A stretch of 64,000 nt of DNA from Bolinopsis microptera (GCF_026151205.1 NC_087080.1:17025337-17089336); one strand, 5' to 3'; positions 36,450 to 47,217 are shown, counted from the stretch's first letter. Program-made: numbers and translations. Notes: a model not told the origin generated them from the sequence alone.

Positions 36450-39440
36450 TCACATAGCTAGAGTGTAGAAATAGTCGAAACTATTGTTTATTTCATAGGA
36501 TGAGACTCCTTGAATTACATCTGACATAAATTTAGATTTCATACATTGTGAGAATTTTACACTACATTCTATAGTCCTTATGTTCTCTGGAATTGTATTC
36601 CAACATTTTGCACCTAAATATGTAAAGGTTTTGTGTGTTCTGGATTTGTGAATATAAAGGTTGCACCTCTCAGCATCACGTGATCCTCCGGATACATAAG
36701 AAAATTTATCTGTGAATGATGATGGTGCAGCCTCATTAAGAATTTTATACATATACGTTGATAGATGGAGTTGTCTTCTTTAAGTGTAAGGGTAACCACT
36801 TCATATTTCGATATACATTTACTGATGGTTCCTGCCAATGAACATCCAGAGCAATTTTTGCTACTTTCTTGTATAATATATCAAGAGAATTAAGTTTGGT
36901 TTTGGCAGCCCTACACCATATTATATCCAGGTAGTCAAATTGGGGGAGCATAAGAGCATTTACAAACATTTTTCTATATTTCAGTGGAAGAAGATTTTTC
37001 GACCTGTATAATGCCCCTATTCTTTTAGCAATTTTTGATTTCACATAATCAATATGGTCTTGAAAGTTCAATAAATTGTCTATCATGAGACCTAAATATT
37101 TTTGAGATTTAGTTTCTTCTATAAATAGGCATTCTTTTTCCAAATCCAGAGGGATTGACAACGTGTCCAGATTAGGTGATCTATCAAATACAATGAATGA
37201 AGATTTTGCAGCATTTAGTCTTAGCTTGTTGATTCTAAGCCATTCATACACAATTTTCATATCCTTAATTACATTCTCATATATGCCTCGGGAAATGTTA
37301 TCAAAATATAGTGCACTATCATCTGCAAATAAGTAAACAGTAGATTGTGTGCAATTTCTACTGAGATCATTTATGAATAAACTAAATAGAATTGGTCCTA
37401 ATATGCTACCCTGTGGCACACCTGTTTTAACAGGGAGTGATGTGCTTACATTACCACGTATTTTTGTGTGTTGCTTTCTGTCCCCAAGGTAGCTTTTGAA
37501 CCACTTTATGACAAAGCCATCAACTCCATAATACTTAAGTTTTTTTAATAAAATATTATGGCTTACTGTGTCAAAGGCCTTTTTGATATCTAAGAATACA
37601 ATTGCAGGTTTCTTCTGTGATTCCTTAGACGTAAATATTTTATCAAATAGATTAAGCATTAGAAAAGTGGTGGAATGATCTTTTCTAAAACCATACTGAT
37701 GGTTGGTAAGCAGTTTATTTGTTTCAACATACTCTGTAAGCTGTTGGTTAACAAAATATTCTATGCATTTTCCAAGTAGGGGGAGTATGGATATTGGCCG
37801 GTAGTTATTTGGATCATTAGGGTCACCAGTTTTAAGAATTGGAGTGACTGATGCAATTTTACATGCCAACGGCATTGTTCCACTTTTCATACTAAGGTTT
37901 ATAATATGAGCTACTGGATCGATGATTTGGGGAATAATATACTTATATATTTTAATGGGCATGATATCGTTAATCGATTTATCTGATGGTATACTGAGTA
38001 TATATTCTTTTACTTGTTCAACAGTCACCTCTTCGAATACAGAGAGTTTACACTCTGTTGGAGGCGGCATATATTCTAGGAAGTCGTCTGAATCCTTTTC
38101 CTTAATCGATTCTTGTATTATTGTACCAACTGTGGCAAAATGCAGGTTAACTCCGTTAACATTTAAGTTGCTTGGGGAAGAGCTACTTATTTTTCCAGGT
38201 AAGTTTGAAGCATGTTTGATAGTTTTCCAAATGCCTTTTAAATCGTTTTTTGCACTTTTCACAGTAAGGTCCTGAACAATATTTGTACGTCTGTTTTCTT
38301 TGGATAATTTTGTAACATAGTTTCTTTGGGGACGATAGTTATCCCACGAAGTAGAGCATTTCTTATGTAGTTCACTTTTTCTGCATTTACATATTCCATT
38401 AATACAATTACACTTGAATTTGTTTAATTGTCCTAAACACTTTTTATACTTTCTGAAAAGCATCTTCTTCTTCCGTATTTCTGCCAACAGTTCTTTAGAG
38501 GGATTACAGAGAAAGTTACTATTACATTTTATCTGTTTAGGTGGACAGTAATTATCATACGATTCCTGGATGTGATGATTAAGTCCATCTAGGGCATGGT
38601 CTACATTAGTACAGCTTAGAATATTACTGTAGTTGCTGCAGGATCCCAGAAAATAGCTTAAGGCTTTCAGATTGTTTAAGGAGTGGTCTCTGATAAGAAC
38701 CTTCTGGAATTTACTAGCTTTACTTACTTTAAAGTCGAGAACACATTTGAGAGCTTGGTGATCTCCTATTCTATCATCAAGTACTTTACACTCTATGAAA
38801 TTAGAGTAACAGTTAGTCATGACAACATCTATTGTGCTCTGCGTTATCCTACCATCTAAGTTTGCAACTCTAGTAATTCCTGTAACAGTCTGTATCATTC
38901 CAAAGAGCTTCATTGTTATATCTAACTTTTTATAATCTAGATCAGATAAAGAGTTTTGGTTAACATTAACATCGCCAATCCATATTACTTTCTTACCCTG
39001 AAGTTTCATCATACATTCAGTCATATAATCAAGGAAAGTATCTAGGTGACAAAAGTTTTGTGATCTGTAGAAGCAGCAAATGTAAAGATTGGCATCCTTG
39101 AGTTGTATCCATATAGCTTCGATTTTAGAAATATCAGAGTAAGTTATATCTAAATTGAGTAATTTGTGGTTTACATTTTGGTTGATCAATATACCACACC
39201 CTCCTCTTCCTCTATCGTTAGGTCTATCACACCTTATAAAATCAAAGTTTAAGGGGAAGTTAAGTGTACTAGTGTCTATATCAGATTTAAGGTTTGTCTC
39301 ATTAATTCCAATTATGTCAAGCTTTTCGCGAAATATTAGCTCCTGTAGTTCGAGAGTTTTTGCCAGATTAGTCAGGCCACCCTGTATATTACATAGACCA
39401 AGAGAGAGATTATCGTTTATTGAGGTACGAATGTGGTAAT
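36450..39440 (-). CDS. ORF2: AP-endonuclease plus reverse transcriptase, one C-terminal frameshift
   Basis: The frame is open upstream of the first ATG/TTG near 39189 and begins around LGLCNIQGGLTNL. Endonuclease motifs: IIGINETNL, GRGGCGIL, VIWIGDVNVN and DRIGDHQAL (the GDH near the end of the domain). RT motifs: NYRPISILPLLGKCIEYF, QYGFRKDHSTTFLM, AIVFLDIKKAFDTVSHNILL, TGVPQGSILGPILFSLFIND, the FADD box in VYLFADDSALYF, and KYLGLMIDNLLNF. A Cys-rich stretch (CNCINGICKCRKSELHKKC) lies between the two domains, at residues of about 255-275 of the 39189-start frame. Near 36785 a single-base shift ends the main frame at LHLKK, and the true C-terminus continues in another frame to 36450 (MYKILNEAAPSSF to FDYFYTLAM). 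The frame is otherwise intact for about 810 codons, so the shift may be recent or an assembly error. Confidence 0.85.
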
Positions 39441-39623
39441 AATAAAGTTAAAAGGAGGACAAATCTATACGTTTCTTCTTCAAGCAATTTAAATAAAATT
39501 CATGACATTTAGTTTTATGTCATGCTGATTTATTTGTGACTTAATAATTTAAAATGTGATTCTTTGATAAAAGTATCAAATACTCATTTAACTACAGAAC
39601 TTTCTACAATCTGAATGGAGAGA

Positions 39624-41360
39624 CTAAGTTTGCTCATTGTGGGATAAATATTTTAAATGTTTCGCCAACCTGGCGATTCCCTTGATATTAAGGTGAACAT
39701 TATCTATTCCCTTTTTGAAAAATACCTGTTTCCTTACTCCAGTAACTCGGCTGGTAAATAGTCTATTGGTACGTTCTAAATCTATATAATTTAACCCATG
39801 GCTAGAGCAGGTGTTAGAAATAAACCTATTTAATTCGTTGATAACTTCATTTTTGTTATAACTGTTCCTAGGTAAAATATTTATAACTGAAATTCTTGCT
39901 CCAATAAACATTCCCCAAAGTATACTAAGTATTTGATCAATTCCTTCTGTTGCATTTTTCATAGAAATATAATTGTTACAGACAGAATCTACGTAGTTTG
40001 TGCCTGTTAGTATGAAAACACGCTTTACATCCTTTTTGTCCAGTTTTTTGAACTCCTCATCATGTAACAGCCTATTTAACATTTGAGCAGAGTTCGCTCC
40101 AGGGTAGAAGAACACCTTAGCTTTCTGCTTCCTCGAACTTAGTAGAGTTCCGTTGAGGTCCCTGAACATACTGCTGCTGATGTAGATGGTATCAATTGGC
40201 AGGTCACTTGGGATCTGTTCAAGTGAAGGAGGCGCTGCAGTTGACTTGGCTGAACTCTTAACTCTGGAATGGTGGACTTCAAATTCACTTTCGTTGTAGG
40301 GTACATATCCACTAGCTGTAGAAGGTGATTTTCTTGGTTGACTGCAGACAACTGGTTTGATAAGTCTAAAAGTTAAACTGATCCTTTTGTCTGTGCATAG
40401 TGGATCGGGACATAGTTCATGGTTGAATTGATGTTGGGACTTTTTGGACATAAGACATACATCTCCATGTTCTAAAATTAGGGAAGTCACCACTTGTCCT
40501 GTTTTGATTTCAGTCAACTGCATCATCCTGGAAGCACCAAGGGACACTGTTACAATGTACGAATCTTCTTCAATAAATTCTTCATTGTCACTATGAGCAG
40601 GCATATGTTCCTCTCCAGATTCATAGAGATTGACCAGAACACTGTTGTAGTTGTATTCTGGGAATAGCTCATCTAGAAAGGAACATATACTTGCCATGTA
40701 AGATCCCTGGGGGATCTTCTTTGGGTCATGCATTCCTCCACTGTACACGTAAGGATGTTTCCCAAAGTAGACTGATTTCCTGTTATGGAAGTGGTGGCTG
40801 AACTTTAATTCCTCAAATAAGATTTCAACAGAAAATTTGCTGAATGGTGCCTGTTCAATAAGTTCAACAGGTGTGATGGCGATATCAGGGATTTCATAGT
40901 CTGTAGTAAGGTCTGAACTTGACACAGGTGTTAAATCTAATCCTGCATAATATTCACCACTTCTTGGAATAACTGAGCCAGTGTCTGTAATCTCGCTGGT
41001 TGAAATGTCTATGTTGTTAGAAATAATTGATAGAGGTGCTTCTACATAGCCATCATCATCAATCAACAAAAATGATTCTGGTACCTCACATTCATTGTCA
41101 TACTGAATGTTATTGTTGCTGGAGTCCGTTTGCACTGATACATCGGAACACTTGTATTGAGCAATTGATTGGTTTCCACTTTGAGGCGAAATAGTTTCAT
41201 TAATCTCTGCTATTGTTTGTGAGGTTTGAACAATCTCCTCTAAAATGAACACTTTACGCTCCAGAAACTTCACGCGAGTTTCAAGATCTGAACAGTTTTT
41301 ACATTTTGTATCACATTCCATCAATAATTTGCCGAAAAATGTTTCCAATGAATCGTTCAT
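39624..41360 (-). CDS. ORF1: AlkB-type 2OG-Fe(II) oxygenase fused to SGNH-hydrolase-like domain
   Basis: 578 residues, intact from ATG. Residues 15-55 include CDTKC-x-NC and a short heptad-like segment (LETRVKFLERKVFILEEIV), possibly for oligomerisation. Residues about 175-335 match AlkB: N244-L-Y246-ESG249, the iron ligands H256-x-D258 (PAHSDNEE), a distal histidine (H314 in QHQFNHEL) and R326-x5-R332 (RISLTFR), the signature that binds 2-oxoglutarate. Residues about 388-572 resemble the SGNH/GDSL fold seen in many CR1 ORF1 proteins: block III is TGTN (452-455) and block V is D553-NV-H556; the nucleophile block reads ISSSM instead of GDS, so esterase activity is doubtful. It sits just upstream of ORF2 on the same strand, as ORF1 should. 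RNA demethylation is inferred from the AlkB family, not shown. Confidence 0.85.
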   Translation of the reverse strand: MNDSLETFFGKLLMECDTKCKNCSDLETRVKFLERKVFILEEIVQTSQTIAEINETISPQSGNQSIAQYKCSDVSVQTDSSNNNIQYDNECEVPESFLLIDDDGYVEAPLSIISNNIDISTSEITDTGSVIPRSGEYYAGLDLTPVSSSDLTTDYEIPDIAITPVELIEQAPFSKFSVEILFEELKFSHHFHNRKSVYFGKHPYVYSGGMHDPKKIPQGSYMASICSFLDELFPEYNYNSVLVNLYESGEEHMPAHSDNEEFIEEDSYIVTVSLGASRMMQLTEIKTGQVVTSLILEHGDVCLMSKKSQHQFNHELCPDPLCTDKRISLTFRLIKPVVCSQPRKSPSTASGYVPYNESEFEVHHSRVKSSAKSTAAPPSLEQIPSDLPIDTIYISSSMFRDLNGTLLSSRKQKAKVFFYPGANSAQMLNRLLHDEEFKKLDKKDVKRVFILTGTNYVDSVCNNYISMKNATEGIDQILSILWGMFIGARISVINILPRNSYNKNEVINELNRFISNTCSSHGLNYIDLERTNRLFTSRVTGVRKQVFFKKGIDNVHLNIKGIARLAKHLKYLSHNEQT

Positions 41361-41604
41361 GATGTTGAGTTGGTTGAGTTGGTTGTAGATAAAAAGATTG
41401 ATTGAAGTCGATTGAAGTTGATTGAAGTTGATTGAATAGATTTGATACCTCCAATTACATTACATTTTTGTCATGTTGGTCATTTTGGTCATACCTCAAT
41501 AAATGTAATAGATTTGTAGTGTTGTAATTAGTTTAAAATGATGGTAGTTGCTGAACATTTATAGCTTTCCATGGCTCTACTGCTAAGACTATTTGTGTGA
41601 GCTC

Positions 41605-41745
41605 TCCTTACCATCCTAATTGGTAAAGGCCTCAACATTGTGCTCCAAGGACTTCTATTCTATCCCAACTGTATCCTTACCATCCTAATTGGTAAAGGCC
41701 TCAACATTGTGCTCCAAGGACTTCTATTCTATCCCAACTGTATCC
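41605..41745. repeat. 69-bp perfect tandem duplication
   Basis: TCCTTACCATCCTAATTGGT, AAAGGCCTCAACATTGTGCT, CCAAGGACTTCTATTCTATC and CCAACTGTA, twice in a row with no differences I can see. A recent event. Confidence 0.9.
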
Positions 41746-42049
41746 TGCAGTCGATTTAGCTCATCTCCATGGTAGCAATGAAATGAGGGATTAACTTTCA
41801 TCTAATAATTTCTTAAAGAAGATTTGATATAGATGGAGTTGTTCTCATCAGATTACAGATAGTTCCCTCTTACTTGTCGCATAGATATAGGTAGAACTAA
41901 GCCAAGTGCGGTCTTGATTGAGTGGAAGTGCACACTCGTTATTGAACTAGAATTGCACCACTCTTTGTTACCAACACAGCACCTTTGGAATTTCTGTCCC
42001 AAGAACTGACTGTAAGAGGATCATTACTCGATTTATTCTATTCTATGAG

Positions 42050-42064
42050 TTTCTCTCTTGCACA
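42050..42064 (+). promoter_or_regulatory. Possible TOP-like 5'UTR exon of RPL38 with GTAAGT donor
   Basis: TTTCTCTCTTGCACA directly precedes GTAAGTACT (42065 onward), a consensus donor. A pyrimidine-rich start suits ribosomal protein mRNAs (TOP), and the only candidate acceptor before the RPL38 start is at 42418-42419. Splicing the two would give a conventional short 5'UTR. Inference from sequence only. Confidence 0.35.
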
Positions 42065-42429
42065 GTAAGTACTGCCACTACATTAAAACACGAGAGAGCG
42101 GAAGACAAGTGTGATCAGGACTCGTTTGCACATTTAAAGATTTGCACTTTTTAAAGTTTTGCACTTTTAAAAGTTTTGCACTTTTAAAGTGCAGCACCCA
42201 TTTGATGGAGGCTTAAATTACAACTTTTCGTATTCACTATTTAATTTTATGTTTTTGAGACCCCAATACCCACAATGATCTTGTGTGCCTCTTAAGATTA
42301 GACTTCTATCTCTATTTTGTATCCCTCTTTGATTTCGGAGTGAAAAATGTTGATCTGACCCTCCCCCACGATTATGAACTGTATGGTTCACTAGAACCTA
42401 ACTATTCTTAAATTTATAGGCAAGTCACC

Positions 42430-42875
42430 ATGCCGAAGAAGATAATGGAAATCAAGGATTTCCTTCTGAAAGCCAGGAAAACTGATGCCAAATCAGTGAA
42501 GATAATCAGAACTAAAGACAAAGTAAAGTTCAAGGTAATTGTTAATCAAGTTTACTTTACCTCAATGCCAATAGTGCCTTTTTGATCGTTGTTTGTCTTA
42601 GCCATTTGGATTTTACTCTACTGTAGTGCCTTCGACTTCTCATACATTTATGCAAATTTTGATTGTCACTACAGTTTATAGTTTAATCCTACCGCCAGTG
42701 GAACTGTATTCAGAACAAAACATAGCTTAACGCCATAGCCCACCAGCTCACCATGTTATTCCTCCAGGTCAGATGCAGCAGCTATCTCTATACCCTTAGT
42801 GTAACGGATCCAGAGAAAGCCGACAAACTGAAACAGTCCCTGCCTCCTGGTCTTACTGTCAAAGAGTTGAACTAG
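42430..42875 (+). CDS. RPL38: 60S ribosomal protein eL38
   Basis: Two exons, 42430-42534 and 42768-42875, joined by a GT-AG intron (GGTAATT ... CCAG) in phase 0, giving 70 residues, the usual length for eL38. The first exon reads [25 protein letters not shown], the second [35 protein letters not shown]. Structural component of the cytosolic large subunit. The start follows TTTATAG by ten bases (GCAAGTCACC), consistent with an acceptor. First of seven plus-strand genes in a row. Confidence 0.96.
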
Positions 42876-43288
42876 ATTTCCAATTCATTTTACCTAACTT
42901 GTTTGATTTATCTCCAATTTATGGGCCCCCTATGTATCCCGCTGTCCCCAGACAAGATGACCCATCTCCATCAAGTTTTGTACTTTCTTGGGCAGAAAGT
43001 ATGCATTTAAAATTTAGTTTTGAAAGGTCATCTTGCTGGAAATCCATGTTACAATTGAGCTTTCTATCTTGTTGACAACATTATTTTACAATGTTCACAA
43101 TTCATAAGCTATAGTGCGGTGACTAGAATTGAAGTAGGGCTGTCCTCAAACTGTTGAAGCATTACTAAGTGGCAGCAGCAATGGGTTACATAGGGGTATC
43201 GACAATCCTGCAGTCCCAAGCGAAATAAAATATTATTACTAAACTGCTTCATTGGTGTCTTAATCTAACCATTGTGTTTAATCTAGCC

Positions 43289-44264
43289 ATGGTTAGAGTA
43301 AAGGCTCCGGCTATGCGGGCCAAGTCCAAGGATGAGCTGCTGAAGCAGTTGGAGGATCTTAAGACAGAGCTCTCCACTCTACAGGTCTGTGTGCACGGTG
43401 TGTTCTGATTTATTTTTACTTCGTTTTTTGCTCATGTAAGATTTTAGTCACTCTATATTTGCTCTGTCGATTATAGGTAAAAGTTTTTTGACCTGAGCTG
43501 AATTAATCTTGGGTGTCAGTTGGTTTTTAATTTTATATGCTCCAAAGTGAATGTTTCGCAACCCCATAATTTGTTGTTTTCCAGGTCCAGAAAGTGACTG
43601 GCGGAGCCACAAACAAGCTCAGTAAGATCAAGGATGTCAGGAAGTCCATTGCTCGGTGTCACACAGTTCTCAGATCTAACCAGAGAGACAACCTCAGGAA
43701 GTTCTACCAGAAGAAGAAGTAAGCAATTTCCTTCTTTTGTCTATAGCAAACTTTGTGTCTCTCCACTTTTTGTCTCCATTACTTGACCTATTTTTTATTG
43801 GGGGGGGGGGGGGGGGGGGGGGGGTCCAACTACATTTTTGTACATGGCCACCAGATTTTTGCCAAAGTACATGTACAAAAATGTACAAAATATGTTTTTT
43901 CCTGTTCCGTTTACAGGGATTTCCGATTTTTTGTACATTTTTTATGACCATTAATGTACATGGCCATCAGATTTTTGCCAAATGTACGCTAAATTAGTGT
44001 ACAAAAATGTAGTTGGACCCCCCCCCCCTGTTAAACTCTTAGATAGGATAAATTTGTTTGTTGCTAACGATTTAGAAACATTTAAGCCTCTATTTGGAAA
44101 TTAACATCAATCTCCTCTCCAGGTACATCCCACTGGACCTGAGACCCAAGCTGACCCGTGCTCTGCGACGAGCCCTCACTACCCACGAAGCAGCTCGCAA
44201 GACGAAGAGACAGCAGAAGAAAGAAGCTCATTTCAGCCAGCGAGTGTTTGCCATAAAAGCATAA
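43289..44264 (+). CDS. RPL35: 60S ribosomal protein uL29
   Basis: Three exons: 43289-43384, 43585-43718 and 44123-44264, total 372 nt for 123 residues, the normal length. Exon 1 encodes [20 protein letters not shown], exon 2 [20 protein letters not shown] and the [10 protein letters not shown] region, exon 3 [20 protein letters not shown] and the Lys/Arg-rich tail ending FAIKA. Introns are GT-AG, the second in phase 2. uL29 lies at the polypeptide exit tunnel of the large subunit. The start sits two bases after AATCTAG, an acceptor-like AG. The second intron holds a G-tract MITE. Confidence 0.96.
43801..44029. mobile_element. MITE with poly-G ends inside RPL35 intron 2
   Basis: A run of about 24 G is followed by TCCAACTACATTTTTGTACA; the right end is TGTACAAAAATGTAGTTGGA followed by about 13 C, an inverted copy. 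Inner arms GTACATGGCCA(C/T)CAGATTTTTGCCAAA occur near both ends, but in the same orientation. Length about 229 bp, no coding capacity. No convincing target duplication: left flank TTTTTATT, right flank TGTTAAAC. Confidence 0.75.
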
Positions 44265-44640
44265 TTTTACAACGGTTTTTATTTATTGTAACTCGTGTTT
44301 CATTGCTTTTTTAACTCGTTCAGTCTTGAATCTCAAATTGATAATTTCGTAAATTACAAATTTCATGATCGTCTCGTTTAGTTTTTGGCTTGGCAATATA
44401 ATAGATTAGGACACTCGTGGGGAGTTGAGTAGAATCTATTCTTCGGTTTAGAGGGTTAGAGGGCTGTAATAACTCTGATTTTTTCACTTAAAAGTGAGTT
44501 TTCTCCCTGAAAGTAAAGGCAATAACCACTAATGTCCAGAAATAGATCAATAGTTTTTGATGAGTTATGGTCTGCTCGTTACATTTAAACATTCTGATAA
44601 TAAAATACATTAAACTTAATACAACCCACCGATCTTAGCA

Positions 44641-44718
44641 ATGAGAGATAAGTGGAAGAAGAAAAGAATGAGGAGACTGAAGAGAAAGAGGAAGAAGATG
44701 AGAGCTAGATCTAAGTAG
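44641..44718 (+). CDS. RPL41: 60S ribosomal protein eL41, copy 1
   Basis: A 25-codon frame, MRDKWKKKRMRRLKRKRKKM RARSK, with the size and Arg/Lys composition of eL41, the smallest eukaryotic ribosomal protein, an all-helical peptide at the subunit interface. Single exon. The start is two bases after GATCTTAG (acceptor-like). It is too short for length-based gene calling. Nucleotide-identical to the copy at 46727-46804 over all 78 bases. Confidence 0.93.
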   Translation: MRDKWKKKRMRRLKRKRKKMRARSK

Positions 44719-45183
44719 ATCGCTCTATCCCCTCTCAGCTTCCTAAACTCTCTCCCTTAACATCTCTGTTAAATTACCACTCCCTCCTCAACTATGTATA
44801 AATCCTTCCCTCTTTGGAGATTCCTTATCAGATTCCCTGTCACTAGATTTAGTAGACTTCTTAGCAAATAAGTGCATAGATCTTGACGATTTGACTTTTT
44901 AAGTTTTAGTCAATTTTTGTTGTTATTTATTTGTGTATAGAATTTTTGTGGGAAATTTGATAGATATTATTGCGGTATTTGTTAAGTTTTATTTGATTTA
45001 TTGGGTTCTCAAACTATTCAGTTACATTGTTACTAAGTTCTGTCAAAAATCATCCCCTTAAAACTTGAATGATGAATCATCTGCAACACTAATAACTTTT
45101 CTTATCTTGATTTTTAGCATATCAGAAATTGATTAAATTGTATATTAAAAATTACTCAATCAAATAACTTCCTCTTTCTAGCA

Positions 45184-46436
45184 ATGGTAAAACGAGCAGC
45201 AGAACCTGAGACTGAGGAAAATGCGGAGAATATCGACTCAGACTTCAGCGACAGTGACGACGCAGCGTCAGTGTCCGACACGGAGAGTGTAGAAGAGTCA
45301 GCACAGGGAAAGAGACTCCGTCTTGCCAAACAGTACCTAGACAAACTAGAAGGAGAGCAGCTGAACACGGAGAATGATAGTGAGATAAACAGAGATTTGA
45401 TAGCGCACCGGTTACAGCAGGATGTTCTAGCAGAGAAGGGGAAGCTGGAGATCAGGGTTGGTAAGAGGTTGTGTGTACTAGAGAACAAGTTCACACTTAA
45501 AGGTCACAGAAAATCACCTACCAGTCTAGCTATTACTGCTACTCACCTGTTCTCAAGTTCTAAGGACGGTGCGATCATTAAGTGGGATATCAGTACGGGT
45601 AAGAAAGTGACAGTTGTAAAACACGACTCTAAGAAACAGATTCTCGCTCTAGCAGCATCTTCAGACAACCTGTACCTAGCTAGTGGAGGGGAAGACAAGA
45701 TGATAATCTTGTGGGATATTGCCACCATGACTTTTGTTAAGTGCTTCAGAAAACACAGAGGGGCTATAACAGCTCTAGCTTTCAGACGGAACAGTCATCT
45801 TCTTATGTCGGGGTCAACTGATCGTAGTGTAATCCTGTGGAACTGTGATGATAAGCTCTATATAGAGAGTCTGTATGGGCACCAGGATATAGTAACTGGT
45901 ATGGACAGCTTCTTACAAGAGCGGGTAGTGACAGTGGGTGGGCAGGATAAAACTCTCAGACTCTGGAAGATTCAGGAAGAATCTCAGCTGGTGTTTAACG
46001 GCCACAAGAACACAGTTATAGACTGTGTTTCCATGTTGAACGAGGAGCACTTTGTCACAGGGTCCCAGGATAACGTACTTTGTGTGTGGCACATTAAGAA
46101 GAAGAAACCTGCTATCACAGAACTGAAAGCTCATGCTAAGGGTAGCTGGATATCAGCTGTAGCGGCTCTTAAGAATACTGAGTGTTTTATAAGTGGGAGT
46201 AATGGGGGAAATGTTAAGGTCTGGGCTTGTGCTGAGACCTACAGATCAATGGCGCTGATTAAATCTATAGAAGTAGTTGGAACTGTTAATTCAATAGTCA
46301 TACCACAGATAATTCTTGTTTTGTTTTGGGAGTTGGCCAGGAGCCTAAAATGGGCCGATGGTGGTGTAATAAGGACGCTAGGAATAGAGTTTTAGTTTAT
46401 CCTATGGTAATTGAGGATGAAGAGGTTAACAGATGA
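45184..46436 (+). CDS. RRP9: U3 snoRNP-associated WD40 protein RRP9/U3-55K, with a 1-nt frame shift near the 3' end
   Basis: Acidic N-terminus (residues 1-40), then AQGKRLRLAKQYLDKLEGEQ and a RLQQDVLAEKGKLEIRVGKR segment typical of RRP9, followed by WD40 repeats (IIKWD, IILWD, VILWN, LRLWK, LCVWH, VKVWA). RRP9 binds the U3 snoRNA box B/C motif and acts in the nucleolus in 18S rRNA processing. Single coding exon. The frame from 45184 ends at 46395, but after about 46305 the conserved tail (FVLGVGQEPKMGRWW, then PMVIEDEEVNR to TGA at 46434) lies in another frame, as though one base were missing near ATACCACAGATA. The start is two bases after TTTCTAG. Flanked by two identical RPL41 genes. Confidence 0.92.
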
Positions 46437-46726
46437 TAAATCATACTTTCTTTTAACGATTTATCAGAGAATTAAGAAACTAAACTAAACGAAAGCTCTT
46501 GTGTAATGATACTGTTTTGATGAAAATAAAGTTATGAATTTGTTCACGTTTGTTGATTTCAATATATTAGATGGTTAACTTGATCTTCGGAAAATAAACT
46601 TTAGAGAAAGCTTGAAAATGTATGCTTTGATAATTAATGTGAATAATTTCACATAATAATCCAATTTATTTTTTCAACGTTAAGGGCTATAAAGCTTACC
46701 AAATGTGATAATAAAATATCTTAGCA
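46437..46726. other. RRP9 3' region
   Basis: AAAATAAAGTT at about 46523 is a likely polyadenylation signal for RRP9, 90 bases after its stop. A second AATAAACTTT lies near 46593. The region ends in the TTAG preceding the second RPL41. Confidence 0.45.
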
Positions 46727-46804
46727 ATGAGAGATAAGTGGAAGAAGAAAAGAATGAGGAGACTGAAGAGAAAGAGGAAGAAGATGAGAGCTAGATCTAA
46801 GTAG
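46727..46804 (+). CDS. RPL41: 60S ribosomal protein eL41, copy 2
   Basis: Same 25-residue product as the copy at 44641-44718, with no difference at any codon, synonymous sites included. Shared identity extends only a few bases outside (TTAGCA before, ATC after), so this is either very recent conversion of the coding block or strong constraint. The start is again two bases after TTAG. Lies between RRP9 and RPLP1. Confidence 0.93.
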   Translation: MRDKWKKKRMRRLKRKRKKMRARSK

Positions 46805-47217
46805 ATCCCCACCATCTTCAGATGTTTGGTTTTGAATCTTCTCTACCCCACTCACTCTCTGGCTCTCTTTGGAGATTAGTTGACCATCCTTGAAAAAGAC
46901 TGGCCAAGAAATTTTTTAGATGTCACTTTGAAAACGAAGACCTAGAAGTGAATTTGTTTTGGATGCTTTTAGACCATTTTTATTTATTCGATTGTTTTCA
47001 GTCAACCTGTGTCCAATTATTGCCTCCTGATTTTAATTAAACAATTACAAAATAAGTTGCCAACATTTATCAATTTCAACTCTGGTTATATTTTTGTGAA
47101 TATTGAATTAAAATCATCATCTTGACTGTCTTTCTTACTTCTGATAATTTACTATTATACAATTATTAGCTGATTAACTAACCCCATACCATTGTAATAG
47201 CAGACCCATCTCCCAAG

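Larger units (their letters stand above)
35990..41395 (-). mobile_element. CR1/L2-like non-LTR retrotransposon, nearly complete
   Basis: In minus-strand order: ORF1 (41360-39624), a gap of about 185 bases, ORF2 with APE endonuclease and RT (about 39440-36450), a 3'UTR of about 430 bases and a terminal microsatellite. The tail is about five copies of TTCTAA (minus strand; GAATTA repeats at 35990-36023 on the plus strand). Short microsatellite tails instead of poly(A) are typical of the CR1/L2 group. Only one clear frame disruption is seen in ORF2. No target duplication could be defined. Confidence 0.75.
41398..42429. other. Spacer between the retrotransposon and the RPL38 gene
   Basis: Contains TTGATTGAAGT repeats (41398-41436), a 69-bp tandem duplication listed separately, and a run of TTTTAAAGTGCA-like segments (42130-42192). 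A pyrimidine-rich stretch TTTCTCTCTTGCACA followed by GTAAGT at 42050-42070 could be a non-coding first exon of RPL38. Confidence 0.45.

Noticed and set aside
37922-39439. Plus-strand frames at 37922-38275 and 39155-39439
   Set aside because: Shadows of the minus-strand ORF2, whose motifs are unambiguous.
43737-43997. Open frames across the G run in RPL35 intron 2
   Set aside because: Poly-glycine or poly-proline from a homopolymer in a MITE; RPL35 splicing explains the region.
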